Positions 8,791 through 16,991 of a DNA stretch of 64,000 nt are shown here, piece after piece; position 1 is the stretch's first letter; every line of letters begins with the position of its first letter. The translations under genes were made by a program, and so were the position numbers. This DNA comes from Shewanella sp. Isolate13 (GTDB lineage Bacteria; Pseudomonadota; Gammaproteobacteria; Enterobacterales; Shewanellaceae). Below the pieces are notes generated by a model, which was not told the DNA's origin, did not search any database, and saw only the letters and a program-made list of their open reading frames with translations. The stretch covers positions 1 to 64,000 of the forward strand of contig NZ_JAKEVD010000023.1 in NCBI RefSeq assembly GCF_022398325.1. Direction: 5' to 3'.

Positions 8791-9801
8791 TTACTTAGCG
8801 TTCATTAGTGCAACAGCATTGTCTAGCATGCGGTTACTGAAGCCCCATTCGTTGTCATACCAAGCCATTACTTTAACTAGACGACCGTTAACACGTGTTT
8901 GTGTAGCATCGAAGTTAGAAGAGTATGGGTTGTGGTTAAAATCGATAGATACCAACGGCTCGTGGTTAACTGCCAATACTTCGCTTAATGGTGCGACAGA
9001 GGCGGCTTTTTCGATGATAGCATTGATCTCTTCAACACTTGTGTCGCGTGCAGCGACGAAAGACAAGTCAACCAATGAAACGTTAACCGTAGGAACGCGA
9101 ACCGCTAATCCATCAAACTTACCTGCAAGTTCTGGAACCACAAGGCCTACGGCAGCAGCTGCACCAGTCTTAGTTGGGATCATAGACATCGCTGCTGCAC
9201 GAGCACGGCGAAGGTCAGTGTGATAAACGTCAGACAAACGTTGGTCGTTAGTATAAGCGTGAATGGTCGTCATTAGACCTGATTCGATGCCAATCTCATC
9301 ATTTAACGGCTTAGCAAACGGCGCTAAACAGTTTGTAGTACAAGAAGCATTTGAAATGACCGTCATGTCACCAGTAATTTCGTCGTTGTTGACACCGTAA
9401 ACAACAGTCGCATCGACATTCTTACCTGGCGCAGAAATAATCACCTTTTTAGCGCCAGCATCTAGGTGAGGCTGCACTGATTCCTTAGATGTGAAAATGC
9501 CGGTACATTCAAATACCACATCAACATCTAACTCTTTCCAAGGAAGTTTTGAAGGATCACGCTCTTGGAAGGTAAGGATCTTATCTTCGTTCACAAAAAT
9601 AGCGTCATCTGCGTGTTCTACTTTTGCGTTAAAGCGACCATGTACAGAATCGTATTTAGTTAAATGAGCGTTGATTGAAGCATCACCCAAATCGTTTAGT
9701 GCAACAATCTTGATAGGGTAGTTCTTTTCGCTTTCATATAGTGCGCGTAGAACATTGCGGCCGATACGGCCATAGCCGTTAATTGCAACTCGGATAGTCA
9801 T
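8791..9801 (-). CDS. gapA: Glyceraldehyde-3-phosphate dehydrogenase, type I
   Basis: 336 residues, the normal length for a tetrameric cytoplasmic GAPDH. It has the NAD-binding [10 protein letters not shown] (7-16), catalytic SNASCTTN (Cys about 153), HAYTNDQ (catalytic His about 180) and the C-terminal [12 protein letters not shown]. It converts glyceraldehyde 3-phosphate plus phosphate and NAD to 1,3-bisphosphoglycerate. A HexR-like palindrome lies 35-51 bases upstream of the start (9836-9852), which suggests control by the KDPG-responsive regulator HexR. A second, longer GAPDH is encoded at 11078 on the other strand. Within Shewanella this gene is the glycolytic-type copy by family resemblance. 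Confidence 0.96.
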   Translation of the reverse strand: MTIRVAINGYGRIGRNVLRALYESEKNYPIKIVALNDLGDASINAHLTKYDSVHGRFNAKVEHADDAIFVNEDKILTFQERDPSKLPWKELDVDVVFECTGIFTSKESVQPHLDAGAKKVIISAPGKNVDATVVYGVNNDEITGDMTVISNASCTTNCLAPFAKPLNDEIGIESGLMTTIHAYTNDQRLSDVYHTDLRRARAAAMSMIPTKTGAAAAVGLVVPELAGKFDGLAVRVPTVNVSLVDLSFVAARDTSVEEINAIIEKAASVAPLSEVLAVNHEPLVSIDFNHNPYSSNFDATQTRVNGRLVKVMAWYDNEWGFSNRMLDNAVALMNAK

Positions 9802-9835
9802 CTCATATCCCTCTGGTAAAAGAAAAAATAGAATC

Positions 9836-9852
9836 TGGTAGTAAAATTACCA
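9836..9852. promoter_or_regulatory. HexR-like operator upstream of gapA
   Basis: The palindrome TGGTAGTAAAATTACCA contains GTAGTnnnATTAC, which fits the core of the HexR consensus recalled for Shewanella (TGTARTnnnATTACA) except for the outermost base pair. It is 35 bases upstream of the gapA start codon, a position suited to repression or activation. Binding is inferred. Confidence 0.65.
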
Positions 9853-10021
9853 AACTGGCAGCCATCGTCAAGTAATATCGGTGATAAACGGCTAATTATT
9901 GCTAATATTTAGGTAATTTTTTTACACGTGTCGCGAATTCGAATATAAATTGTGTTAATCGATAAAATAACTGTAAGTTGGCAAAAATATTGCCAAATTA
10001 GCAGTGTTTAACAGCTAAAGC

Positions 10022-10873
10022 TTACAGTGGCTTGATTAGATCTTCGTCAAGCAATATTTTTAGCTTACTTTGCTGATACTTTCCACTCATAAGCTGATCT
10101 GCAAGATTTTCGGCATCTCGGTCTAACTGTCGCTGAAGTGCTTTCTCTCCCTTGATGAGTGCAAGCATCTGCTCGCTCGAAAATTTTGCCTTAGTTATTT
10201 CAATATTGGTCATAGATAGCCAATATTCAATTTCATTTCTGCCTTCTTGACGATAAAGCGTGGCCAATGCCAGTAGCCAGTCCGGTTTAAACTCTTCTGC
10301 GGTGCTTGCCTTTAATACCTCAGCATAGAGGCGCTTGGATTTCTTAGGGTTTACTTTTACAAAATAAGAGGCTAATTGAGCCTGTAGTTCTATATCGACT
10401 ATTTTATTGTCTTGTTCTGCCGCAAAAAGTACCGCTCCGGCGTCTGTGTCGTTAAAACGTGACCAATGATAGTAGGCGAGGTGAGGATCTGTGCTTCCTT
10501 TAGTCGTTTCCTGCAACTCGGCTAATGACTGCGAGCTTAAACCAAATGCACGAGCGCGGTCGTTAGTACGCTCCGGATGTAAAATGTGCTGTACGCCGGC
10601 GGCTAGCTCAACGCATTTATTGTAATTTTCTAAGTACACTAGCTGCTGATAAATCTCTTTACCAGAAGGGTCAGGTATACTTTTTAGCTTGAACCTATTA
10701 CGGATCAGGTCTCCTCGTTCAAATCGACACCAACTATCTTTATGTAGATCGGCACAAAGTTCAGGATTTTTGTTACAAATGATCTGAGTATTTGTCGGCT
10801 GTTCGCAGCCAATTAGGCCAAAAACAAGCGGAATCCCAAGAAATGATGTAATCATTACAAGTTTTCGGTTCAA
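10022..10873 (-). CDS. DUF2989 family lipoprotein
   Basis: 283 residues. A lipoprotein signal (LVFGLIGC) gives a lipidated Cys23 followed by E-Q, so outer-membrane sorting is likely. The next part contains paired cysteines (IICNKNPELCADLHKDSWC). The rest is helical with tetratricopeptide-like character (TLYRQEGRNEIEYWL). This matches the DUF2989 family found in Shewanella and relatives. It sits between two GAPDH genes, divergent from the long one, and a HexR-like site lies 24 bases upstream of its start. The function is unknown; a metabolic link is only suggested by the neighbours. Confidence 0.82.
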   Translation of the reverse strand: MNRKLVMITSFLGIPLVFGLIGCEQPTNTQIICNKNPELCADLHKDSWCRFERGDLIRNRFKLKSIPDPSGKEIYQQLVYLENYNKCVELAAGVQHILHPERTNDRARAFGLSSQSLAELQETTKGSTDPHLAYYHWSRFNDTDAGAVLFAAEQDNKIVDIELQAQLASYFVKVNPKKSKRLYAEVLKASTAEEFKPDWLLALATLYRQEGRNEIEYWLSMTNIEITKAKFSSEQMLALIKGEKALQRQLDRDAENLADQLMSGKYQQSKLKILLDEDLIKPL

Positions 10874-10896
10874 ACTAGGCTCCAGATAGCGTTTTA

Positions 10897-10911
10897 TCTA
10901 ATAAAATTACA
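10897..10911. promoter_or_regulatory. HexR-like operator between lipoprotein and long GAPDH
   Basis: TCTAATAAAATTACA matches TGTARTnnnATTACA with one mismatch in the second base. It lies 24 bases upstream of the DUF2989 start and 167 bases upstream of the divergent long GAPDH, so it may serve either gene. Confidence 0.55.
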
Positions 10912-11077
10912 ATGTTATGAAAAATATCTTGCTAGCTTGAGAGCATACTTTTCATTACAATAGCGCCGACCAAACGGGGAAAGATCCCCTATATAACGAT
11001 AGATTATTGGTCTTTTCTTTTTGTTACTCAAACATTTCTGATGAAAAAGTCAGAAAAGTGAGATAAAGGATCTGTTA

Positions 11078-12514
11078 ATGAGCGCTGATAAACACCTACA
11101 AAGTTGGCAAGAACGTTTCGAAATGGCTGAGGCTATGCAGCCATTACTTGGTAAGTTATACCGTAACCAAGGTGTAGAAGTCGTCGTCTATGGCAAACCT
11201 CTACTAAATGCCTCTACAATCGAAATCATCAAATCGCACCGTTTAGTGCGTCGCCATGTTGGTGAAAAACTGAGACTACGTGAAAGCTTTCCATTTGTTG
11301 AAGCCCTAAGCAAGTTAGCGGTGAAACAGTGTAAAGTTGACATCGGTAAACTCGCGGTTAATTACTGGCGCGAATATCAAGATGCAAGTCAGATTGAAGC
11401 TTACATGAGCCGCGAACTTGCAGATGCAATCACCCATCAAGATGACGAAGAAGCAAGAGATGTTGTTCTTTATGGTTTTGGCCGTATCGGTCGTCTACTC
11501 GCTCGCTTGCTTATTGAAAGAACGGGTGTAAGCAATAAGCTTAGACTACGTGCTATCGTTCTTCGTGGCGGCCGTACTGGCGATTTGGAAAAGCGTGCAA
11601 GCCTATTGCGTCGTGACTCTGTTCATGGACCATTTAATGGCTCCGTTGAAGTCGATGAAGAGAACAATGCAATCATCGCTAACGGTACCTACATTCAGGT
11701 GATCTACGCAAACTCTCCGGATGAAGTCGATTACACTAAGTTTGGTATCTCAAATGCGCTTGTTGTCGATAACACAGGCATCTGGAAAGATGAAGCGGGT
11801 CTCGGTTTACATCTTAAGTCTCCAGGCGCTAGCAAGGTACTTCTTACCGCTCCAGCTAAAGGCGCTATCAAGAACGTTGTTTATGGTGTGAACGAGCAAG
11901 ATATTCTTGATGAAGACACTATCGTATCGGCGGCTAGCTGTACTACAAACGCGATTACACCTGTACTTAAGGCTGTTAACGATAAGTATGGTATTGAAAA
12001 TGGTCACGTGGAAACAATTCACTCATATACCAATGATCAGAACCTTATCGATAACTACCATAAAGCAGACCGTCGTGGCCGTAGTGCACCATTGAACATG
12101 GTTATTACTGAAACTGGCGCGGCAAAAGCAGTATCTAAGGCTTTACCTGTATTAGAGGGTAAGCTAACGGGTAACGCAATCCGCGTTCCTACGCCTAACG
12201 TTTCTATGGCGATTATTAGCCTTAACCTTAACGGTGAAACAAACAAGCACGACTTAAACGAATATCTAAAAGATATGGCGTTACAGTCAGAGCTGCAAAA
12301 CCAGATCGATTACACAGATTCTACAGAAATCGTGTCTAGTGACTTAGTTGGCTCACGTTACGCAGGTGTTGTTGATTCTCAAGCAACTATCGCTGAAGGT
12401 AATCGCGCGATACTTTATGTATGGTATGACAATGAATTTGGCTATAGCTGCCAGGTTGTTGGTGTTATGCAGAAAATGCTTGGCCTTAACTACCAGTCTT
12501 TACCCCATGGCTAA
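11078..12514 (+). CDS. gapB: Long-form glyceraldehyde-3-phosphate dehydrogenase (GapB-like)
   Basis: 478 residues. A ~125-residue helical N-terminal extension precedes a complete GAPDH core: GFGRIGRLL near 133, catalytic SAASCTTNA with Cys288, HSYTNDQN and WYDNEFGYS. This long form is known in Pseudomonas, Vibrio and Shewanella, where it is associated with growth on gluconeogenic carbon. GATAAAGGA supports the start. It is divergent from the DUF2989 lipoprotein, with a HexR-like site between them, and is followed by a strong terminator. The direction of physiological flux is inferred from family knowledge. Confidence 0.93.
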   Translation: MSADKHLQSWQERFEMAEAMQPLLGKLYRNQGVEVVVYGKPLLNASTIEIIKSHRLVRRHVGEKLRLRESFPFVEALSKLAVKQCKVDIGKLAVNYWREYQDASQIEAYMSRELADAITHQDDEEARDVVLYGFGRIGRLLARLLIERTGVSNKLRLRAIVLRGGRTGDLEKRASLLRRDSVHGPFNGSVEVDEENNAIIANGTYIQVIYANSPDEVDYTKFGISNALVVDNTGIWKDEAGLGLHLKSPGASKVLLTAPAKGAIKNVVYGVNEQDILDEDTIVSAASCTTNAITPVLKAVNDKYGIENGHVETIHSYTNDQNLIDNYHKADRRGRSAPLNMVITETGAAKAVSKALPVLEGKLTGNAIRVPTPNVSMAIISLNLNGETNKHDLNEYLKDMALQSELQNQIDYTDSTEIVSSDLVGSRYAGVVDSQATIAEGNRAILYVWYDNEFGYSCQVVGVMQKMLGLNYQSLPHG

Positions 12515-12540
12515 TTCTTTACTGAATTAGTTCGTCTAGA

Positions 12541-12574
12541 AAACGCCTCTTATCATAGAGGCGTTTTTGTTTTT
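12541..12574 (+). terminator. Intrinsic terminator after long GAPDH
   Basis: Ten-bp stem AAACGCCTCT / AGAGGCGTTT, six-base loop, then T-rich tail; 27 bases after the stop codon. Confidence 0.92.
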
Positions 12575-12800
12575 AGGTCACCCAATGGAAAAGGGGAGGC
12601 TGGAATAACTGTTCGCTAAAAGGTTTGCACAGCTACAGCAACTGGATGATTCTCCTCCATCTCTAAGCGGTTATTCCCAATAACCACTTTGTAAAGGGTT
12701 TTAAACTCCAAAAATAAGGCGGCAAAACAATCAAGATGCATGAAATTTGTTATTTCTGATGGTTTTAACGTCAAACAGTCACTAATTTGTTTTTTGTCGA

Positions 12801-12828
12801 TTGACTCTCATCGGTAAATCGGTAGAAT
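12801..12828 (+). promoter_or_regulatory. Promoter of the first tRNA cluster
   Basis: TTGACT (12801-12806), 16-base spacer, TAGAAT (12823-12828), then a GC-containing discriminator. The first mature tRNA base is about 56 bases downstream of the expected transcription start. Confidence 0.75.
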
Positions 12829-12890
12829 GCCATTCCGTAGTCAAGGGGAAGCGAACTAAGCAACGACTTGAATACAGTTTAAATTGAAAT

Positions 12891-12966
12891 GCGACATTAG
12901 CTCAGTTGGTAGAGCGATACCTTGCCAAGGTATAGGTCATCGGTTCGAACCCGATATGTCGCTCCA
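12891..12966 (+). tRNA. tRNA-Gly (anticodon GCC), copy 1
   Basis: 76 bases including an encoded CCA. Acceptor stem GCGACAT / ATGTCGC, anticodon loop TTGCCAA, T arm TCGGTTCGAACCCGA. It reads GGC and GGU glycine codons. Confidence 0.97.
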
Positions 12967-12978
12967 ATTTAAATATGT

Positions 12979-13052
12979 GGCGCGATGGCAGAATGGCTAT
13001 GCTGCGGATTGCAAATCCGTCGATCTCGGTTCGACTCCGGGTCGCGCCTCCA
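12979..13052 (+). tRNA. tRNA-Cys (anticodon GCA), copy 1
   Basis: 74 bases with encoded CCA. Acceptor GGCGCGA / TCGCGCC, discriminator T, anticodon loop TTGCAAA. It reads UGC and UGU. Confidence 0.97.
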
Positions 13053-13080
13053 CAATTTAAGAGACAGTTTAAATTGAAAT

Positions 13081-13156
13081 GCGACATTAGCTCAGTTGGT
13101 AGAGCGATACCTTGCCAAGGTATAGGTCATCGGTTCGAACCCGATATGTCGCTCCA
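13081..13156 (+). tRNA. tRNA-Gly (anticodon GCC), copy 2
   Basis: Identical to the first tRNA-Gly, 190 bases downstream of it within the tandem duplication. Confidence 0.97.
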
Positions 13157-13168
13157 ATTTAAATATGT

Positions 13169-13242
13169 GGCGCGATGGCAGAATGGCTATGCTGCGGATT
13201 GCAAATCCGTCGATCTCGGTTCGACTCCGGGTCGCGCCTCCA
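13169..13242 (+). tRNA. tRNA-Cys (anticodon GCA), copy 2
   Basis: Identical to copy 1. It is also the start of the 245-bp segment that recurs at 16457. Confidence 0.97.
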
Positions 13243-13326
13243 CAATTTAAGAGTTTGGTGAGTTTGCTCAATAAAGAGCAAGCAGTATTAATACCGATAA
13301 TACGTATCGTCAGAGTCAAAGAGTTT

Positions 13327-13412
13327 GCCCGTGTGGTGGAATCGGTAGACACAAGGGATTTAAAATCCCTCGCTGAATAAGCGTGCCAGTTCAAGTCTGG
13401 CCACGGGTACCA
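13327..13412 (+). tRNA. tRNA-Leu (anticodon TAA), copy 1
   Basis: 86 bases, class II with a long variable arm (CGCTGAATAAGCG). Acceptor GCCCGTG / CACGGGT region with encoded CCA; anticodon loop TTTAAAA. It reads UUA and UUG. Confidence 0.96.
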
Positions 13413-13433
13413 TCTTCTTTTGAAGAGTGAATA

Positions 13434-13457
13434 AACCAGCCTAGAGCTGGTTTTTTT
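13434..13457 (+). terminator. Intrinsic terminator of tRNA cluster 1
   Basis: AACCAGC / GCTGGTT stem, CTAGA loop and seven T. The same module reappears near 16874-16897 and, degraded, near 17021-17037. Confidence 0.88.
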
Positions 13458-13470
13458 ACATCTGTAATAT

Positions 13471-13553
13471 GATGGTAGACACAAGGGATTTACTTTCTAT
13501 AAGAGATGCCTCGCAGATTAACCCCACCAGTTCAAGTCTGGCCACGGATACCA
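13471..13553 (+). pseudogene. Decayed tRNA-Leu copy (pseudo-tRNA 1)
   Basis: It keeps the D-arm piece GGTAGACACAAGGGATTTA and the T arm plus 3' end (CCAGTTCAAGTCTGGCCACG), but the 5' acceptor half is gone and the anticodon arm is scrambled (TACTTTCTATAAGAGATGCC), so no cloverleaf forms. It is followed by its own hairpin terminator. Confidence 0.8.
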
Positions 13554-13558
13554 TCATT

Positions 13559-13591
13559 AAAGCCTCTGCATTAACGTGCGGAGGCTTTTTT
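13559..13591 (+). terminator. Hairpin terminator after pseudo-tRNA 1
   Basis: AAGCCTC...GAGGCTT stem with internal TGCA/TGC(G) pairing and a T-run. Confidence 0.75.
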
Positions 13592-13607
13592 GTATTTGTT
13601 GTTTACG

Positions 13608-13677
13608 AAGAAAGCACAAGGGATTGCTTTTTATAAGAGCCGCCTCCCAGAGTAGGCGAGCTAACTCAAGTCCTGCT
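13608..13677 (+). pseudogene. Decayed tRNA-Leu copy (pseudo-tRNA 2)
   Basis: The most degraded copy: GCACAAGGGATTGC, an altered variable-arm region, and AACTCAAGTCCTGC in place of the T arm, with no CCA end. It aligns with pseudo-tRNA 3 at 16769 through GAAGAAAGC and the following GCTTTTTATAAGAGCCGCCTC block. Confidence 0.65.
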
Positions 13678-14031
13678 AAAGCCTCTGTATTAACGTCTGT
13701 CAGCTCAATTAGCCACCGGTTCCTTACATGAATAGTGGTGAAACCAACATGCAGCTGGCTGTCATATCCCTCACAAACTGCAAGGGCCAAACATTGGTCA
13801 CTGGTATTAAGCCATGAGCTTGGCAATTGTCCGCTATTTATCATTTAGTTTGAATTCAGCAGCACTAAAGTCAGCGCCATGCTTGGCCTGTTTTTGACCT
13901 GTCATTTTTATTAGCGCTAATGGTTTGTCTTCTTTATTTAGCACCTAGCACTTTTGAGAAGGAGACTTTGAGGGATAAATAATTGTTGGTTGTTCTTTTT
14001 GTACTATTATTTTTTTATCGGATATTTATGG

Positions 14032-15897
14032 ATGAATACAAATATGTTCAAAGGAATGACAATTAGGATAAAGCTGATAGCTCTTGCTTCGCTTGTAACG
14101 GTATCAATGCTGTTTTATGGCGTTTTCGAGAACATAATTATAAACAAAATCATATATGCAGAGGAGGTTGCCTCTCAGAATTGGTTTATTGAAGCAGAGC
14201 TTCTTGCTTTAAGACGTCATGAAAAAGACTTTTTTTCACGAATGGATGATAAGTACCTAGAGAAGCATGCTGATGTCATGGTTCATATCAAAAAGGATTT
14301 AATTAAGCTGAATGAAGATTACCTGTTGCTATTTAACAGAGGGGCTAATAATTCTACCACCCTTAGTAAGCTAGATACCTATGAAAAGTCATTTGTAGAA
14401 CTGGCAAAGCTTTCACACCAGATCTATGACAAAGATGGGCTTGAGAAAGAGATTGAACAGTCTAGAGCGAAACTAGAAGAAGCAATTGTTAGTTCCAATT
14501 CCATTAGCGTTGAACATTTGATGCTTGAGCTTATTGAGGCAGATTATGAGTTCCGTATCCACCACTCCCAGGAAACTCTTGAACAGTTACTTTCTAGCAA
14601 AAAAACACTAGAGGTTGCAATTGCAGATTACCCTGCAGTTAAACCTTTTTATGATTCCTATTTTAAAGTCTATAACGAACTTATTAACTTACATTTAAAG
14701 ATGGGATTTGAGCATCATGAGGGCCTTAGGGGGGTAATGCGGGAGACGGCTCATGAGGCTGAAGCTGTCATAGTGGATAATGCTAAAAATATTTCCCTAT
14801 TGATCGCCGATTATATTACGGAGCAAAAGATGACTTTACATATTTTGGGGCTTTTTTTGCTCTTATTTACCTTAAGTTTCGTTTTTGTAATAGCGAGCAA
14901 TATCAATTCTAGGCTTAATGCGTTAAATCATATGGTCAAGGCAATATCTACCGGTAATAGAGATTTGACAAGTCGAATCAACTTTGAAGGTCACGATGAA
15001 TTTAGCGATATTGCTCGTTCGTTCAATCGATTTATTGAGTCTCTTCAAGGTGCATTTAAAGAGATTAGAGATAGTTATGAAGCGATTAACCTTGCTAGTC
15101 ATGAAATGTCTGAGAAACTAAATTTGACTACTCAAGGTTTTAGAGACGCTGTAGCTCGGGTAAATAGCATTAGTAGCTCTGTTCATGAATTAGTAACGGT
15201 AAATTCGGAAATAAACCTTTCAATTAATGCTACAGATGATGCTTCAAACAAACTCGGTAAAGCTAACGAACAAGCTTTGGATATATCTAGAGAGTCAAAT
15301 GCTGAGATCGATTGTTTAAATGAGAAGTTGCTAAGTGGCCAGGAAAAGATTTCTGAACTAAATGAGCAATCAGCAAAAATTCAAAGTGTTACTAAAGCAA
15401 TCCAAGAGCTGGCTTCACAAATTAACTTACTTTCCCTAAATGCTGCGATCGAAGCTGCTAGAGCTGGAGAGCAGGGTAAAGGCTTTGCTGTCGTTGCGGA
15501 TGAAGTGCGAAGCTTATCGGGCAAAACGGATGAAGCAACGTTAGCTATTGATGAAACGATTGTAGAGTTGCAGAAAAAAATTGCTGTCGTGGTGAATATT
15601 CTTGAGGAGTCAACCCAAACAGCACAAGGTACATTGAATAAGAGTAAAAATGCCAAGAATGAACTTGTTACTGTTGAAACTTTGTGTCAAAGCTTGTCAT
15701 CACAAACTTCACAATTAGCCACAGCCTCCGAAGAGCAGCAGTATACTAATAAGGAGGTTGAAGGTCATCTACAGGATCTAGTCGCAATTTCGAGTGTTAA
15801 TGAAGAGCAAATTGCACAATCCCAGCAATCTACGGACATCGTCTTACGCCAGTCTAAGAAGCTTAAAGCAACAATTGATAGCTTTAAAGTGGCATGA
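14032..15897 (+). CDS. Methyl-accepting chemotaxis protein
   Basis: The frame is open from a TTG at 13990, but ATG 14032 gives a sensible inner-membrane N-terminus (621 residues). TM1 spans about residues 9-32, a ~235-residue helical periplasmic sensor domain follows (possibly of the helical-bimodular kind), TM2 spans about 267-290, then a HAMP domain and a cytoplasmic signalling coiled coil whose hairpin tip is around 470-500 ([20 protein letters not shown], with [16 protein letters not shown] after it). There is no C-terminal NWETF-like tether. It would signal to CheA/CheW. The gene is AT-rich and lies alone between two duplicated tRNA blocks, which suggests acquisition. The ligand is unknown. 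Confidence 0.92.
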   Translation: MNTNMFKGMTIRIKLIALASLVTVSMLFYGVFENIIINKIIYAEEVASQNWFIEAELLALRRHEKDFFSRMDDKYLEKHADVMVHIKKDLIKLNEDYLLLFNRGANNSTTLSKLDTYEKSFVELAKLSHQIYDKDGLEKEIEQSRAKLEEAIVSSNSISVEHLMLELIEADYEFRIHHSQETLEQLLSSKKTLEVAIADYPAVKPFYDSYFKVYNELINLHLKMGFEHHEGLRGVMRETAHEAEAVIVDNAKNISLLIADYITEQKMTLHILGLFLLLFTLSFVFVIASNINSRLNALNHMVKAISTGNRDLTSRINFEGHDEFSDIARSFNRFIESLQGAFKEIRDSYEAINLASHEMSEKLNLTTQGFRDAVARVNSISSSVHELVTVNSEINLSINATDDASNKLGKANEQALDISRESNAEIDCLNEKLLSGQEKISELNEQSAKIQSVTKAIQELASQINLLSLNAAIEAARAGEQGKGFAVVADEVRSLSGKTDEATLAIDETIVELQKKIAVVVNILEESTQTAQGTLNKSKNAKNELVTVETLCQSLSSQTSQLATASEEQQYTNKEVEGHLQDLVAISSVNEEQIAQSQQSTDIVLRQSKKLKATIDSFKVA

Positions 15898-16396
15898 TGC
15901 AACAAATACGTAGGTAGACCCATTAAGAACCAACATTCAAACCTGAATTTACCTAGACTTTACAGCAACCAGGCTCAGCCTCGCTGAGCTTTGGCTTCAA
16001 ATTAAGAGGCCGTCACATTTGTATTTGCTGAACTCGTTAGTGATAGCACCCGGTTTACTCTATTTCTCAGTTAAGGCTCTGAACAATAAAGATGTGATAG
16101 TGGGTCATATCTTACCGTGGAGCTGTAAAAGGTTACCTTAGCTGGCACTATATTTGGGTTTAAGCTTGCCAATTTATGCTAGCCCCATTTTTACATACAA
16201 TTTTATTCATGGATTAACGATTGAGAACTCTTAAAGCCTTGTTAGTGTCTCCACAGACTTAGTCGCTAACCAATCTATTTGTTGAAGTAAAAAGTATTAG
16301 AAAGCCATTGCAGATTAAGCTTTAACCTTGTTTTGTTTATAATTTAAGTTCGTTGTTCGCGATTTAACCGTATGAATGAAAACAACAAATAATTGG
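15898..16396. other. Gene-free stretch between chemoreceptor and second tRNA block
   Basis: No coding frame. A GCTCAGC / GCTGAGC hairpin at 15973-15989 followed by TTTGG may end the chemoreceptor transcript. The remainder is AT-rich and shows no repeat that I could tie to the tRNA blocks. Confidence 0.5.
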
Positions 16397-16424
16397 TTGA
16401 CTCATTTTTCAAATCTAGTAAAGT
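16397..16424 (+). promoter_or_regulatory. Promoter of the second tRNA block
   Basis: TTGACT, 16-base spacer, TAAAGT, then ACGCCTCG discriminator. It has the same -35 and spacer length as the cluster-1 promoter but otherwise different sequence, so the second block has its own promoter and was not simply copied with the first. Confidence 0.7.
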
Positions 16425-16457
16425 ACGCCTCGTTCCCGGCAAGAAGGGAAAGAAAGT

Positions 16458-16531
16458 GGCGCGATGGCAGAATGGCTATGCTGCGGATTGCAAATCCGTC
16501 GATCTCGGTTCGACTCCGGGTCGCGCCTCCA
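16458..16531 (+). tRNA. tRNA-Cys (anticodon GCA), copy 3
   Basis: 74 bases with CCA, identical to the other two copies. Confidence 0.97.
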
Positions 16532-16615
16532 CAATTTAAGAGTTTGGTGAGTTTGCTCAATAAAGAGCAAGCAGTATTAATACCGATAATACGTATCGTC
16601 AGAGTCAAAGAGTTT

Positions 16616-16701
16616 GCCCGTGTGGTGGAATCGGTAGACACAAGGGATTTAAAATCCCTCGCTGAATAAGCGTGCCAGTTCAAGTCTGGCCACGGGTACC
16701 A
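16616..16701 (+). tRNA. tRNA-Leu (anticodon TAA), copy 2
   Basis: 86 bases with CCA, identical to the copy at 13327. Confidence 0.96.
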
Positions 16702-16727
16702 AATAACTCTCTCGTAGAGTTGCAGAG

Positions 16728-16756
16728 AAGCCTCGACAGTGTCGGGGCTTTTTTGT
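16728..16756 (+). terminator. Intrinsic terminator after second tRNA block
   Basis: AAGCCTCGAC / GTCGGGGCTT stem (one G-U pair), AGT loop, then T-run. Confidence 0.88.
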
Positions 16757-16768
16757 ATTTGTTGTTTA

Positions 16769-16850
16769 CGAAGAAAGCATAAGGGATTGCTTTTTATAAG
16801 AGCCGCCTCGCTGAATAAGCGTGCCAGTTCAAGTCTGGCCACGGGTACCA
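16769..16850 (+). pseudogene. Decayed tRNA-Leu copy (pseudo-tRNA 3)
   Basis: The 3' half is perfect (CGCTGAATAAGCGTGCCAGT onward through ...GGTACCA), but the 5' half is replaced by GAAGAAAGCATAAGGGATTG and a degraded anticodon arm. It is followed by a full AACCAGC...GCTGGTT terminator (about 16874-16897). Confidence 0.82.
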
Positions 16851-16908
16851 TCTTCTTTTGAAGAGTGAATTAACCAGCCTAGAGCTGGTTTTTTTACATC
16901 TGTAATAT

Positions 16909-16991
16909 GATGGTAGACACAAGGGGTTTACTTTCTATAAGAGATGCCTCGCAGAGTAAGCCCACCAACTCAAGTCTGCCCACGGGTACCA
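16909..16991 (+). pseudogene. Decayed tRNA-Leu copy (pseudo-tRNA 4)
   Basis: A close relative of pseudo-tRNA 1 (GGTAGACACAAGGGGTTTAC, then CTTTCTATAAGAGATGCCTC) with ACTCAAGTCTGCCCACGGGT and a CCA end. The terminator after it has lost its 3' arm (CCAGCCTAGAGCTATTTTTTT). Confidence 0.78.

Larger units (their letters stand above)
12874..13253 (+). repeat. Exact 190-bp tandem duplication (tRNA-Gly plus tRNA-Cys unit)
   Basis: The unit 12874-13063, beginning ACAGTTTAAATTGAAAT and ending CACAATTTAAGAG, repeats immediately as 13064-13253. I read no difference between copies, including the spacers, which implies recent duplication or active gene conversion. Confidence 0.9.
13168..13412 (+). repeat. 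245-bp Cys-Leu tRNA segment, first copy of a dispersed direct repeat
   Basis: It runs from just before tRNA-Cys copy 2 to the CCA end of tRNA-Leu. The same sequence, including the non-coding 84-base spacer, recurs at 16457-16701, about 3.3 kb further on and in direct orientation. Confidence 0.9.
16457..16701 (+). repeat. 245-bp Cys-Leu tRNA segment, second copy
   Basis: Identical by eye to 13168-13412, spacer included. With it, the block forms a direct repeat enclosing the chemoreceptor gene. Confidence 0.9.

Noticed and set aside
8786..9223. 145-residue plus-strand frame over gapA
   Set aside because: Complete overlap with a certain gapA on the other strand.
12902..13484. Frames antisense or parallel to the tRNA cluster (about 61-130 residues, e.g. 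with TRSRTEIDGFAIRSIAILPS)
   Set aside because: They read through tRNA-Gly, tRNA-Cys and tRNA-Leu genes, and their peptides are the usual artefacts of tRNA sequence; the same peptides recur at 16402-16851.
13557..13844. 95-residue minus-strand frame after the first tRNA cluster
   Set aside because: Half of it is translated pseudo-tRNA and terminator sequence; no ribosome binding site; no family-like pattern in the rest.
16376..16851. Two frames over the second tRNA block and its pseudo-tRNA
   Set aside because: Same artefact; they consist of tRNA-Cys and tRNA-Leu sequence and change with the repeats.
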